DNA of 64,000 nt from Yinghuangia soli (GCF_021502675.1 NZ_JAKFHA010000045.1:1-64000); one strand, 5' to 3'. Positions 26,897 through 35,919 are shown, numbered from the stretch's first letter. A program made the numbers and translations. The notes: a model not told the origin generated them from the letters alone.

Positions 26897-29035
26897 TCAC
26901 ACCTGGCCGGTCCTCAGGAACGAGGTCAGCCGGGTGTACAGCTCGGGAGCCCCGTCCCCGGCGAAGACCTCGTGGCCCTGGCCGGGAAGCTCCAGATAGC
27001 GGAAGTCCGTGCCCTCGCCCCGTCCGAGCTGCAGCAGCCGGTGGCGCAGCGTGCGGGACTGGCCGACCGGGATCACGTCGTCCCGGTCGCCGTGCACGAA
27101 CAGCAGCGGCGCGCGCACGCCTTCGCACAGCCGCGCGACATCGCGCGGGCCGAGCGCGTCGTCCAGTTCGATGTCGCCGCCCAGCCGCGTCATCAGCGCG
27201 CGGACCGGGAGCGAGGCCTCGGCGATCAGCCGCGGGCCGGAGAGGAACGGCGCGATGGCGAGCACGCACGACCATGCGTCGGGCGACGTGCAGGCCGACA
27301 GCAGGGCGAGGTACGCGCCGTAGCTGGTGCCGAAGAGCGCGGGCAACGGCAGCCCGGCGGCCGCGCGTTCGCTGCCCAGGGTGCGGGCGATCGCGGCGAT
27401 GTCCTCCAGGTCGGGACCGCCCCACGCGCCGTGCAGGCACGAGGCGTACGACTCGCCGTACCCGATGCTGCCGCGCTGGTTCGGTGCCACGACCGCGACG
27501 CCGTTCGCGGCGAGGTGCTGCAGCACCGGCGAGAACTCGAACCGCCACGCGGCGGCCGGACCGCCGTGCAGCGCGACGACGACATGCTCCGCGGTACGCC
27601 AGTCGAGACCGCCGTAGACGACCGACTCGACGGGCCCCACCTCGCCGACGAGAAGCTCCAAGTGCGCGGGCTTCCAGGGTGATTCGGGGGTGTCGGAGGC
27701 CGACTCGGAGTCGGTGGCCGCGGCACCGTCCGGGCCGCCGGAAAGCGCGGCGGGCTCGGGGGACCCGAAGGACTCGGAAGGCTTCGAGGGCTCGGCGGAC
27801 TCGGGGGAGTTGGCAGGCTCGGACCTCTCGGGGGACCGGGCGTCGAGGCCGGCAGTGCCCACTCCGCCGCCGGCCTCGCCGTCCTTCTCGGCGAAGTCCC
27901 CGAAGACGTCCATCGCGGAGCGGAGCCGCCCGCTCTGCGCCGCGTCCGGGGCCGGCGACGGCGCGGGAATCCCCGCACCCTCGATCAGCATCCGGTACGC
28001 GCCGCCGGTCGGCGCCGCCAGCCCGGTGAGCGTCCAGCGCACCGGCCGGTCCGGGCGCACCGTGGCCAGCCCGCCGGGCCGGTCCGGCGCCGAGAACGGG
28101 ATGTGCAGCCCCGATTCGGTCCAGCGCCCCACACCGCCCAGGCAGCCTTCCGGCATCGTGACGTCCAGGAGCGTGCCGTCCTCCGGACCCCACACCGCCA
28201 GGCGCGAGGTCGCGCCGCGGTCGAGCTGGAGCGCCACCCGGTTGCCGTCCGGGGCGATGGCCACCGGGCGGACCGTGGTGTTGGGCAGGTGGACCATCTC
28301 CGGGAACCGCACCCTGCCGGGCGCCTCGCCGCGGTCCTCCGGAAGCCGGATCCAGCCGAGCCGGTCCTGCCCCGGGGCGTCGCTGGAGATCACCAGCAGG
28401 CCGCCGACCGGGTCGCAGAGCTGCAGCCGGTCGTTGCTGCGCTCGGTCATCTCCAGGAGCGGGTCGAGGCTGCCGTCGGCCAGGTCCAGGACCGCGCTCT
28501 TGACGCGCCCGTCGCGCACCGCGTCCAGGGCCAGCCGGCGGCCGAGCGGGTCGAGCCAGACGCCGCCGCCGAACAGCCCGGGCAGCTCCACGAGCTTCTC
28601 CAGCGCACCGCCGTCCACCGGGACGCGCCACACCGTGGTGGTCGGCGTCGTGTCGGTGCCCAGCGCGAGCGCGAGGCCGTCGGCCCCGGGGTAGGGGAGC
28701 AGCCGCAGGCCGGGGCTGCGCAGTGTGGCGATGTGCTGCTCGCCGCCGTCGCCGGGCCCGCCGAGCAGCACCAGGTCATGGCGACCGGGTTCGTGGCGGC
28801 AGGCCAGCACGGCGCCGTCGGACAGCGCCAGCAGTTGCGTGTGCAGGTGCTCGGAGCGGGCCAGGAGCGGGTGTTCGGGTGCGGGCAGCGTGCCCGACTC
28901 GTCGGGGCGCAGTGACCACGACTCGACGTGCCAGGCACCGTCGCCGGCGGTGGCCAGGCAGGCGGCGTAGCCGGCGTCGAGCGAGAACGAGTAGCTGACG
29001 CGGCGGAGGGGAGGGGCGGAGAGGGTCGTGCTCAT
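26897..29035 (-). CDS. S9 prolyl-oligopeptidase-like peptidase (candidate leader peptidase)
   Basis: 712 residues. The N-terminal half is a beta-propeller-like domain. A roughly 75-residue Ser/Glu/Pro-rich insert (about 390-460) precedes the alpha/beta-hydrolase catalytic domain. The nucleophile is in GTSYGAYLALLS (about 570), Asp in HGDRDDVIP (about 650) and His in LPGQGHEVF (about 688). Its ATG overlaps the synthetase stop (ATGA at 29032-29035), so they are coupled. In some class III systems an S9 prolyl oligopeptidase removes the leader after modification. Here it sits between the synthetase and the precursor, whose leader contains a Pro at position 15, and the exporters lack a peptidase domain. 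Confidence 0.85.
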   Translation of the reverse strand: MSTTLSAPPLRRVSYSFSLDAGYAACLATAGDGAWHVESWSLRPDESGTLPAPEHPLLARSEHLHTQLLALSDGAVLACRHEPGRHDLVLLGGPGDGGEQHIATLRSPGLRLLPYPGADGLALALGTDTTPTTTVWRVPVDGGALEKLVELPGLFGGGVWLDPLGRRLALDAVRDGRVKSAVLDLADGSLDPLLEMTERSNDRLQLCDPVGGLLVISSDAPGQDRLGWIRLPEDRGEAPGRVRFPEMVHLPNTTVRPVAIAPDGNRVALQLDRGATSRLAVWGPEDGTLLDVTMPEGCLGGVGRWTESGLHIPFSAPDRPGGLATVRPDRPVRWTLTGLAAPTGGAYRMLIEGAGIPAPSPAPDAAQSGRLRSAMDVFGDFAEKDGEAGGGVGTAGLDARSPERSEPANSPESAEPSKPSESFGSPEPAALSGGPDGAAATDSESASDTPESPWKPAHLELLVGEVGPVESVVYGGLDWRTAEHVVVALHGGPAAAWRFEFSPVLQHLAANGVAVVAPNQRGSIGYGESYASCLHGAWGGPDLEDIAAIARTLGSERAAAGLPLPALFGTSYGAYLALLSACTSPDAWSCVLAIAPFLSGPRLIAEASLPVRALMTRLGGDIELDDALGPRDVARLCEGVRAPLLFVHGDRDDVIPVGQSRTLRHRLLQLGRGEGTDFRYLELPGQGHEVFAGDGAPELYTRLTSFLRTGQV

Positions 29036-32000
29036 GCGGCGTGTCCCCCTTCGGTGGTGCCCGAGGTGCCGGCCGAGGCAGCGGACGGCGGTACGGCAGG
29101 GGCCGGCGCCGACGGAGCGGCGTCGGGTACGGCAGCGGTCACGGCAGTCACGGCATTGGTCACGGGGGCTACGGGGGTCACGGGGGTCGCGGCAGTGGTC
29201 ATGGTGACCGCGGCAGCGGGGCGTTCGGGCCGGTGCGCCTCGTCGGCCGAGGCGTCCTCGGCCGCGTCCCCGGCCTCTTCCGCCTCGGCCCGGTCCAGGT
29301 CGATCGGCTCCATTCCGCTCAGCCGCGTCCCCGCGTCCACGGGGTCGATCCACAGGCGCGGGCCGCCGTGCCGCAGCCGCAGCAGGAAGCCCGCCACGCC
29401 GGCCAGGCCCGTCCCGTACGACGCGGACGTGCCCACCGCGGTCTCGTCGCACGGCACCAGCCGCCCGGACAGCAGCGCGCTGCGCGACGCGATCAGCTCG
29501 GCGCACTCCTCGGCGTAGCGGCGGTACGTGTCCTCCGCACCCGGGTCCGCGAGTTCGGCCAGGTCGAGCAGGAATTCGCCGTTGCCGGCCAGCCCGTGGC
29601 ACGCGGTGGTGCCGCAGTGCCAGCGGGCGCGGCGCACCGCGAGGGCGGCCTGCTCGGCGAGGTCCCGCGGCAGCGGGTCCCCGGTCGCGTGCCACAGCCG
29701 GATCAGGAACGTGCCTGCCCCGGACGAGCCGCTGCACCAGTGCACCAGGCGTACGCCCGGCGGGTCGGCCGGTCCCTGCGCCCACCACGCCGCGCCGTCG
29801 TCGCCGCGTACCGTGCGGGACAGCGTGCGGCCGGCGGCCATCGCCGCGTCCAGGTACGCGCCGCGCCCGGTGGCCCGGCCCGCGGCCAGCAGGAACGCGC
29901 CGATGCCGGCGACGCCGTGCGCATACCCGAGGTGCGCGGCACCGGCGAGCTGCGAGTCGAAGTCCTTCGGGACCTGCCACAACATCAGGTCGCCGTGCTC
30001 GCGCGCCGCGGCCAGCAGGCCGTCGGCGCAGGCCACCACGCGCTGCCGGAACCGGTCGTCGCCGGTGGCGTCCCAGAAGCGCAGCTGCGTGAAGCCGGCC
30101 CCGGCCGCACCATGGCAGACGTCGGGGTTCGGCCAGCGGACCGGCACCTTGAGCGCCATCTCGGCGGCCTGCCGGGCCAGTTCGCGGTCGTCCAGGACGT
30201 CCGCGGCCTCCAGCAGCGACCAGGCCGTGCCGGACCGGCCGAAGTGCAGGCCGGGCAGTGCCACGGGCTCGCGCTCGGCCCGCTCGCGCAGCCAGTCGGC
30301 GGCGGTGCGGATGCGTTCGCGCAGCAGGTCGCGCAGCGCGGGGCCGAGGGTCGGCGTCTGCGCGGCCCGGACCAGCACGCCGAGCACGCCGGCGCCGCCG
30401 TACTGAACGCTGCATGGGTCCATCGCGGCGCCGCCCGCGGTCACCGGCCAGAGGTGGTCCCGGCGTTCGGGGGTCATGGTGGCGGCCAGGTGCAGTAGGC
30501 CGTCGGAGAGCACCCGGTCGACGAGTGCCGGGCCTGAGGGTTCGTCGGCCCGCCCGGCGGGGTTGTGCCAGGGGTGCGGGCGGGCCGCGTCGCGGGACCG
30601 TCCGGGCGCGGGGACGGGGGCTCCGCCGCGCCGCTCGACCGCGTCCAGGTGGGCGCGTACCCGGTCCAAGTCCCAGCGCAGGCCCGGCTCGTCGCGCAGC
30701 AGGCCGCGGATCGCGGGGGCCAGCAGACGTGCGGTGCGCCCGTGCCGGGCCGCGAGGTCGAGCCACGCGGCGATGCGGTCGACGGTGGAGCGCGGGGAGA
30801 GCCCGGGCTCCTGCACGTCGTCCGGCAGACCGGGGTCGGTGCCGGTGGCCAGCAGGAAGAGCAGGCCGCCGAGGCTGTACAAGTCGGCCTCGGGGGACAC
30901 AGGGTGGGTGCCGCGGCCGCGGGCGTGCTTGGAGCGGGAGCCGGCCCGCTGCTCGGGGGCGCGGTAGCCGGGAGTTCCGGCGGCACCCGCGAAGCTGCCG
31001 ATGTCGGCGGCCAGTTCGAGGTCGATGAGGCGGAGCTCGCCGTTCGGGGTGACCATGACATTGGTCGGCGCGAGGTCCCGGATCACCAAGCCCTCGGCGT
31101 GCATTCCCCCGACGACGCGCAGGAGTTCGGCGACCACGCCGCCGGCCAGCGACCACGGGACGTCGGGCGAACCGCCCGCGTCGCGCGGCTCGGTGCCGGC
31201 GTGCCGCATCACCCAGGCGCGCAGGGAGGTTCCGGATATGCGCTCCTGGGCGAGGAACAGCGTGCCTTCCTGCTCCACCAGCGCGACCTGGCGGGGGGTG
31301 ATGCCGGTCGCGGCGAGACGTTCCAGCAAAGCCGATTCGTGGCGCAGTGCGGCGCGGGCGTCGCGTCCGGAGTGGTCCACCTCGACGAACGCCCGGGCCT
31401 GCTTGACCACCACGTCGGCACCGGTGAGCGTGTCGGTGCCGACGAAGACGCCGCCCTTGGCGGAGTGCCGGATCGCCGCGGTGACCGCGAAGCGGCCGGC
31501 CACCAGGACCCCGCCCTTGCCGTCCTTGCCCTGCTGGGTGTGCCGGGCGGCGAGCGGGTCGGGGGCCCACGGCGGCGGCGCGAACCACGCCTCGCGCGAG
31601 TCGTCGACCTGCGTGCCGTCGGGGGCGGTGAGGACCGGGCGGTACGCGCCGTCGTTGCCGAGCCGCGCACGGCTGGTGAAGCCGCCGTACCGGTAGTGCA
31701 CGATGCTGCCCGGCCGGCAGGCGCGGTCGGACATCACACCGGGGCCGACCATGCCGCGCGTCGCCAGGTCGAGGGCGTCGACCAACTCGACGAACTCGAT
31801 GTCGTCGCGCGGGTAGACGGTGATGAACTTGCCCGAGGAACTACGTTCCGCCTCACGCGAGTTCAGCATGTTGAGGAACTCGCTGTCGGCCGCGCACTTG
31901 AAGGCGACGCCGCGCGGGACGAGCACGTCGCAGACCCGGTCCAGGACCTCGGCGGCACTGGCCGTCGCGGAGCTGACGTGGATCTTCCAGCCCTGCGCGG

Positions 32001-32304
32001 GGAGCATGCGGCCGCGCAGGGTGGCGGTGCACCACAGGTCGTCGACGCGCACCTCCCAGTCGGACGCGGCGCTGCCTGCGGTTCCTGCGGTGCCGGCCGG
32101 ATTGCCTGTCGCAGCCTCCGGACGGGTGCTGCCCGGTGCTTCTGCGGTTGCGGCGTCGTCCCCGGCGACGGCCTCGGTGGACTTCCGGACGCCGGCCTCG
32201 TGCCGGTCGAGCGCCGCTCGGACGCGCTCGACCAGGGTTCCCCCCGGCAGGTCGCGGGCAGCGCCGTGTGCGGCGCGGTGCCCACGAACTCGTGTTGCGG
32301 CCAA
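29032..32304 (-). CDS. lanL: LanL-type class IV lanthipeptide synthetase
   Basis: 1090 residues from a TTG at 32304 behind GAGGGGGG; the open frame runs on to an ATG at 32490 whose extra part looks non-coding. An N-terminal phosphothreonine lyase domain (FKCAADSEFLNML, SSSGKFITVYP; about 135-165) precedes a Ser/Thr kinase (Lys301 in VVVKQAR, IRDLAPTN with Asp410, DLE as metal loop) and a LanC-like cyclase (about 600-985). The cyclase keeps the zinc ligands Cys857 (HWCSGSSG) and Cys902-His903 (TACHGLAG) and the active-site His in GYAHGVAG. Retained zinc ligands separate LanL (class IV) from LanKC (class III). An Ala/Thr/Pro-rich tail of about 90 residues ends the protein. It would phosphorylate and eliminate Thr, then cyclise with Cys. 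Confidence 0.85.
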   Translation of the reverse strand: MAATRVRGHRAAHGAARDLPGGTLVERVRAALDRHEAGVRKSTEAVAGDDAATAEAPGSTRPEAATGNPAGTAGTAGSAASDWEVRVDDLWCTATLRGRMLPAQGWKIHVSSATASAAEVLDRVCDVLVPRGVAFKCAADSEFLNMLNSREAERSSSGKFITVYPRDDIEFVELVDALDLATRGMVGPGVMSDRACRPGSIVHYRYGGFTSRARLGNDGAYRPVLTAPDGTQVDDSREAWFAPPPWAPDPLAARHTQQGKDGKGGVLVAGRFAVTAAIRHSAKGGVFVGTDTLTGADVVVKQARAFVEVDHSGRDARAALRHESALLERLAATGITPRQVALVEQEGTLFLAQERISGTSLRAWVMRHAGTEPRDAGGSPDVPWSLAGGVVAELLRVVGGMHAEGLVIRDLAPTNVMVTPNGELRLIDLELAADIGSFAGAAGTPGYRAPEQRAGSRSKHARGRGTHPVSPEADLYSLGGLLFLLATGTDPGLPDDVQEPGLSPRSTVDRIAAWLDLAARHGRTARLLAPAIRGLLRDEPGLRWDLDRVRAHLDAVERRGGAPVPAPGRSRDAARPHPWHNPAGRADEPSGPALVDRVLSDGLLHLAATMTPERRDHLWPVTAGGAAMDPCSVQYGGAGVLGVLVRAAQTPTLGPALRDLLRERIRTAADWLRERAEREPVALPGLHFGRSGTAWSLLEAADVLDDRELARQAAEMALKVPVRWPNPDVCHGAAGAGFTQLRFWDATGDDRFRQRVVACADGLLAAAREHGDLMLWQVPKDFDSQLAGAAHLGYAHGVAGIGAFLLAAGRATGRGAYLDAAMAAGRTLSRTVRGDDGAAWWAQGPADPPGVRLVHWCSGSSGAGTFLIRLWHATGDPLPRDLAEQAALAVRRARWHCGTTACHGLAGNGEFLLDLAELADPGAEDTYRRYAEECAELIASRSALLSGRLVPCDETAVGTSASYGTGLAGVAGFLLRLRHGGPRLWIDPVDAGTRLSGMEPIDLDRAEAEEAGDAAEDASADEAHRPERPAAAVTMTTAATPVTPVAPVTNAVTAVTAAVPDAAPSAPAPAVPPSAASAGTSGTTEGGHAA

Positions 32305-32493
32305 CCCTGATACCCCCCTCGCGTCCGGACCGGCGGGCCATTGAGCCGCCCGGCGGGCCGGCGCCCGGAATCCTGCTGCCGACGACCGCCCGTTTGGCGA
32401 CGCCGGGGTGAACTGCCCGATGGCTGGCGGGTGTTGCACCGCACCGGCCGGGACGAGAAGACCGTACGTTTCGTGTTCGGGGCAGCTCAACGA

Positions 32494-32528
32494 GTTACGG
32501 CCCGGTTCACCCGCATGGGTGAAGTAAC
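32494..32528. promoter_or_regulatory. Nested palindrome upstream of the lanthipeptide operon
   Basis: GTTAC at 32494-32498 pairs with GTAAC at 32524-32528, and within it TTCACCC (32506-32512) pairs exactly with GGGTGAA (32517-32523) around GCAT. It lies in the 378-bp divergent region between the synthetase and a lipoprotein gene, which otherwise has no gene. It is a good operator candidate, or a hairpin in the synthetase leader mRNA. Confidence 0.4.
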
Positions 32529-32604
32529 CCAGGAACGCCCGGAATCTTGCGGGTCGAGCCGGTAAGGCTCGGGTCGGACACGCGTGCGGACCTGCGGGAA
32601 CCTC

Positions 32605-32633
32605 TTGAAGGTTCGGGTGATCGTCAACAGAAT
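32605..32633 (+). promoter_or_regulatory. Candidate housekeeping-type promoter for the lipoprotein gene
   Basis: TTGAAG (32605-32610) and CAGAAT (32628-32633) are spaced by 17 bases, close to the TTGACA/TAGaaT pattern, 50 bases before the lipoprotein start. Position and spacing fit; activity is unproven. Confidence 0.4.
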
Positions 32634-32682
32634 GCGGTCCCGTCCGCGATCAACCGGTCGGACGAATTCCGGGGGCGAGCAG

Positions 32683-33297
32683 ATGATGTCGCGCAAGTGG
32701 GTGTCGGGCATATCGGTGGGGGCTGCGGTCGCCGCGGTGTTCGCGCTGGGCGCCTGCACGCGTGTGGACGAGGAGCGGCGGCCGGTCGGCCAGGGGGCGC
32801 CGCAAGCGGGGGGGGAATCGCCCGCGGTGGCGGCGACGCCCGCCCCTCCGGCCTCCGCGACGGCATCTGCCACGGCATCCGAGACAGCGTCCGAAGCGCC
32901 GACGGATGCGGCAACCGATGCGAGTGCAACGGCGACCGAGACTCCGGCGCAGGAGGCCTCCCCGACGCCCGAGGAGACGCCGGCGCCGGTCTCGACGGAC
33001 ATTCTGCCGCCGTCGAACGACCCGGTCGTCCTGAAGTACTGGGACCGCGCCAAGGAGATCCCGAACTGCGTGGCGGACTTCTACTCGATGGGCTGCCAGT
33101 CGGACATGCTGCGCCTCCGGTTCGGCCCCATGTGGGAGGCCCTCAACGTCGAAAACCCGCGTCCGGAGCCGGGGGCCTTCCAGCCGCATGTGTCGAGCCG
33201 GGAGGAGTCGGCCCAGGCTGCGAACGCCACGCGGGTCGTCGGGAACGGCGAGCCGGCCGGCGGGAATTCCACTCCGGTCCTGTCCCCCGCGCCGTAG
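32683..33297 (+). CDS. Lipoprotein of unknown function
   Basis: 204 residues from the ATG at 32683 behind GGGGGCGAG. The signal peptide ends in a lipobox (AAVFALGAC), giving a lipid-anchored Cys at about residue 25. About 80 residues of Ala/Thr/Glu/Pro low complexity act as a spacer. A short folded part with two Cys follows (KYWDRAKEIPNCVADFY, SMGCQSDMLRLRFGPMWEAL), probably a disulfide. It is divergent from the lanthipeptide operon and may be unrelated to it, though a lipoprotein there could serve self-immunity. No family recognised. Confidence 0.7.
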   Translation: MMSRKWVSGISVGAAVAAVFALGACTRVDEERRPVGQGAPQAGGESPAVAATPAPPASATASATASETASEAPTDAATDASATATETPAQEASPTPEETPAPVSTDILPPSNDPVVLKYWDRAKEIPNCVADFYSMGCQSDMLRLRFGPMWEALNVENPRPEPGAFQPHVSSREESAQAANATRVVGNGEPAGGNSTPVLSPAP

Positions 33298-33326
33298 CAG
33301 CGGCTCGGCCGCGCCGGGCAGCAGAA

Positions 33327-33359
33327 GGCCCGCCGCGGGTCGGTCTTCCGCGGCGGGCC
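33327..33359. terminator. Bidirectional hairpin terminator
   Basis: A 12-bp perfect stem (33327-33338 with 33348-33359) closes a 9-nt loop between the convergent lipoprotein and SDR genes, 30 bases past the former and 35 past the latter's stop. Confidence 0.7.
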
Positions 33360-33393
33360 CTGGCGTTCTGCGGTTCCGGAGATCGCTCGGCGG

Positions 33394-34158
33394 CTACTTC
33401 GGCTGGAATCGGATGCCGCCGTCGAGGCGGATCACCTCGGCGTTCATGTAGCTGTTGGTGAGCAGTTCGTACGCCAGGCTCGCGAACTCCTCCGGGACGC
33501 CCATGCGCTTGGGGAACAGTACGGCCGCGCCGAGGGTGTCCTTGACGGCCTGCGGGGCCATGTCGAACAGCGCGGTGTCCATGGTGCCCGGCGCGATCGT
33601 GTTGACGCGCACGCCGACCGCGGAGAGGTCGCGCGCGATCGGCAGCGTCATGCCGGCGACCGCGGCCTTGGAGGCGCCGTACGCGGCCTGCCCGATCTGG
33701 CCGTCGAATGCGGCGACCGAGGCGGTGCAGACGATCGCGCCGCGCTCGTTGTCGTTCTGCGGGTCGTTCTTGGCCATCGCCGCGGCGGCGATGCGGACCG
33801 CGTTGAAGGTGCCGATCAGGTTGAGCTTGACGATGAACTCGAAGGGGGCCAGCGGGTGCGGGGTGCCGTCGCGGCCCACGGTGCGGGCGGCGTACCCGGT
33901 GCCGGCGCAGGCGACGAGGGCACGCAGCGGCGCGGCCGCGGCGGCCGCGTCGACGGCGGCCTGGACCTGGGCCTCGTCGGTGACGTCGGTCGCCACGAAG
34001 ATGCCCTTGATGTCGGCCGCGACCTGCGCGCCGCGCTCCTCGTTCTTGTCCGCGACGACGACGGTGGCCCCGCCGGCCGCGAGCCGCCGCGCGGTGGCCT
34101 CGCCGAGTCCGGACGCACCACCGGTGACGACGGCCGACGCACCTGCGAGATCGAGCAT
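33394..34158 (-). CDS. Short-chain dehydrogenase/reductase, type II 3-hydroxyacyl-CoA dehydrogenase-like
   Basis: 254 residues from the ATG at 34158 with GGGAGGG seven bases upstream. A classical SDR: cofactor loop TGGASGLG (about 13-20), DVTD near 60, catalytic Ser in CTASVAAFDGQIG, then YGASKAA with the Tyr-x-x-x-Lys pair. The sequence VNTIAPGTMDTALFDMAPQA and the overall form match the HSD17B10 / 3-hydroxy-2-methylbutyryl-CoA dehydrogenase group, which oxidises 3-hydroxyacyl-CoA with NAD in branched-chain or fatty-acid breakdown. The substrate is inferred from similarity only. It stands alone. Confidence 0.85.
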   Translation of the reverse strand: MLDLAGASAVVTGGASGLGEATARRLAAGGATVVVADKNEERGAQVAADIKGIFVATDVTDEAQVQAAVDAAAAAAPLRALVACAGTGYAARTVGRDGTPHPLAPFEFIVKLNLIGTFNAVRIAAAAMAKNDPQNDNERGAIVCTASVAAFDGQIGQAAYGASKAAVAGMTLPIARDLSAVGVRVNTIAPGTMDTALFDMAPQAVKDTLGAAVLFPKRMGVPEEFASLAYELLTNSYMNAEVIRLDGGIRFQPK

Positions 34159-34319
34159 GGGTGGACCCTCCCTGACGTTGCCGCGGCAAATGCTTGACCG
34201 AAGCAAGCTGAATCGACGTCAGGGAGCATCGCACGGAAGCCCCTCCGGGGGAGGAGCAGGGCGGTGTGGTCCTGATCGCACCGACAGCGCAGCGGCGTCA
34301 CCGATGCGAGGATCGGCCT

Positions 34320-34706
34320 GTGGAGAATCCCGACCGGTCGCTCCGTTGGCGGCTGCTGATCGAGGCGCTCGCTGTGCTTGCGGCGGAAGCGGCGGACCAG
34401 CAGGAGTGGGTGCGCAGGCATGGCGTGTCGGCCGAGGAGCCGGCGCTGGATTTCGACCACGCCTTGGGCTTGGCCCAAGTCTTGGCCCGGGAGGGCCGCC
34501 TGGACGAGGACACCATGGCCGAGCTGCGGCTGGTCGACTCGGTGTTCGCTGAAATGAGCGCTGCGCGGGACACGGCTTGCTGGTGCCCGGAGGCGTTTTC
34601 GGTCGATGACGGCTGGGCTCGGGCGCGCGGAATCGCCCGAGCGGTCCTCGTGCGGATCAATGGCGAGTGGCGGTTGCCGCTGCCGGACATCACCGTGATC
34701 CGCTGA
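34320..34706 (+). CDS. Unrecognised small protein
   Basis: 128 residues from a GTG at 34320 with GAGGAT six bases upstream. Mostly helical and acidic (RWRLLIEALAVLAAEAADQQ, FDHALGLAQVLAREGRLDED), with a CWCPEAF motif near residue 90 and RINGEWRLPLPDITVIR at the end. No known domain and no signal peptide. Convergent with the PASTA gene ending at 34756. Confidence 0.6.
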   Translation: MENPDRSLRWRLLIEALAVLAAEAADQQEWVRRHGVSAEEPALDFDHALGLAQVLAREGRLDEDTMAELRLVDSVFAEMSAARDTACWCPEAFSVDDGWARARGIARAVLVRINGEWRLPLPDITVIR

Positions 34707-34755
34707 CGGGCCGCGGGCCGTCGGAGCGTGCCGCCTGCGCAGGGGTGTGCAACTC

Positions 34756-35919
34756 TCAGCCGGGGATCGGCGGCGCCACCGTCAGTACGGGGGCGACGTA
34801 GATGGTTACCTGGCTGCCCTTGGGGGCCATCGTCGAGCCCTTCGGGTTCTGGCTCCATACCGTGCCCGCCTTGGCGCCGTTGGCGGCTCTGCGGACGACA
34901 GTCGGCTCGAAGCCGGCGGCTCGCAGCTCGCGGATGGCGCGGGCCTCCGTCTCGCCTGTCACGTCCGGGACGCTGACCAGGGTGGGAGGCGTGGACGAAG
35001 GCGGCGGTTCCGAGGACGGCGGGGCGATCGTGGGCGGGTCGACCGGGCCGGGCTGTGTCGCGGGCGGTGCTGCGCTTGTCGGGGGTTTGCTGCTCGGGGC
35101 CTTGCTCGTGCGGGTCGCGCTTGGGGACAGGAAGCTCGGTTTTGCCGTCGAGCCTGTCTCGAAGGGGAGGACTCCCGGCGGCAGTGTCGAGTCCGAGCCG
35201 GTGAAGTCCGGGGCCGGGGCGGTGCTCGTGGCCGCGGCCTTCTTGGTCGGGTCGGCCTTGTCGCCGCCGCCCGAGCCTGCCGCGGCCATGCCGACGATCA
35301 GCGCCACCACGATGGCCACCGCGGCGACGGCCCCCGCGGCCATGAACTGGGGCCCGCGCGACGGGCGCCGCGAGGCCCCCGCGTACCGGTCCGTGTCGTC
35401 GAGGTGGTCGGTGACCGGCCGGATGACGAGGGTGACGCCGCCCGCGACCAGGCGGTCGTGCGTCGAGACCACCCGCAGCGGGACTTCCAGGACGTCGTCC
35501 GGGTCCACGTCGAGCAGCTTGTCGGCCGCCCCCGGGGCGCCGAACAGGCCGCCCGCGCCGACCAGGTGGCCGGCCGGGTCCCAGTCCTGGGGGACCGCGT
35601 ACCGGACCGTCCACAGGCACAGGTGCCCGGGCTGGACCTCGCCCGGGGCGCCGTGCCGTTCGACGGTGACGCGGTCGCCGATGTCGCGGCGGAGTTCGAG
35701 TACGTATTTGTCCGGCACGCTGCCCGCGTTGCGAACGCTCAGCTGCACCTCGACGAGGTCCCCGGCACGGGCGACGACATCCGCGGGCTCGCACTCGACC
35801 TGCACGGCGCGCTCGGGGCTTCCCTCGCGCAGTCCCGCCAGATCGGCTCCGCATCCGGGGCCCGCGCAGTACTGGGCCGCCATGTCGTTGCCGGTGCCGC
35901 AGAGTATGCAGTGCACCAT
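34756..35919 (-). CDS. Zinc-ribbon / single TM / PASTA membrane protein (paralogue of 245-1489)
   Basis: 387 residues. The zinc ribbon (HCILCG, then YCAGPGCGADL) has the same CxxC...YCx4CGxDL spacing as the protein at 245-1489. An Ig-like beta domain (about 38-170) follows, then a membrane helix (AAVAAVAIVVALIVGMAA, about 190-215), a Ser/Pro/Thr wall-spanning linker, and one C-terminal PASTA repeat (VSVPDVTGETEARAIRELRA on). No kinase is attached. The two proteins share architecture across 33 kb but have one and two PASTA repeats. It should sense or bind the cell wall outside and work through its cytoplasmic zinc ribbon. Confidence 0.78.
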   Translation of the reverse strand: MVHCILCGTGNDMAAQYCAGPGCGADLAGLREGSPERAVQVECEPADVVARAGDLVEVQLSVRNAGSVPDKYVLELRRDIGDRVTVERHGAPGEVQPGHLCLWTVRYAVPQDWDPAGHLVGAGGLFGAPGAADKLLDVDPDDVLEVPLRVVSTHDRLVAGGVTLVIRPVTDHLDDTDRYAGASRRPSRGPQFMAAGAVAAVAIVVALIVGMAAAGSGGGDKADPTKKAAATSTAPAPDFTGSDSTLPPGVLPFETGSTAKPSFLSPSATRTSKAPSSKPPTSAAPPATQPGPVDPPTIAPPSSEPPPSSTPPTLVSVPDVTGETEARAIRELRAAGFEPTVVRRAANGAKAGTVWSQNPKGSTMAPKGSQVTIYVAPVLTVAPPIPG

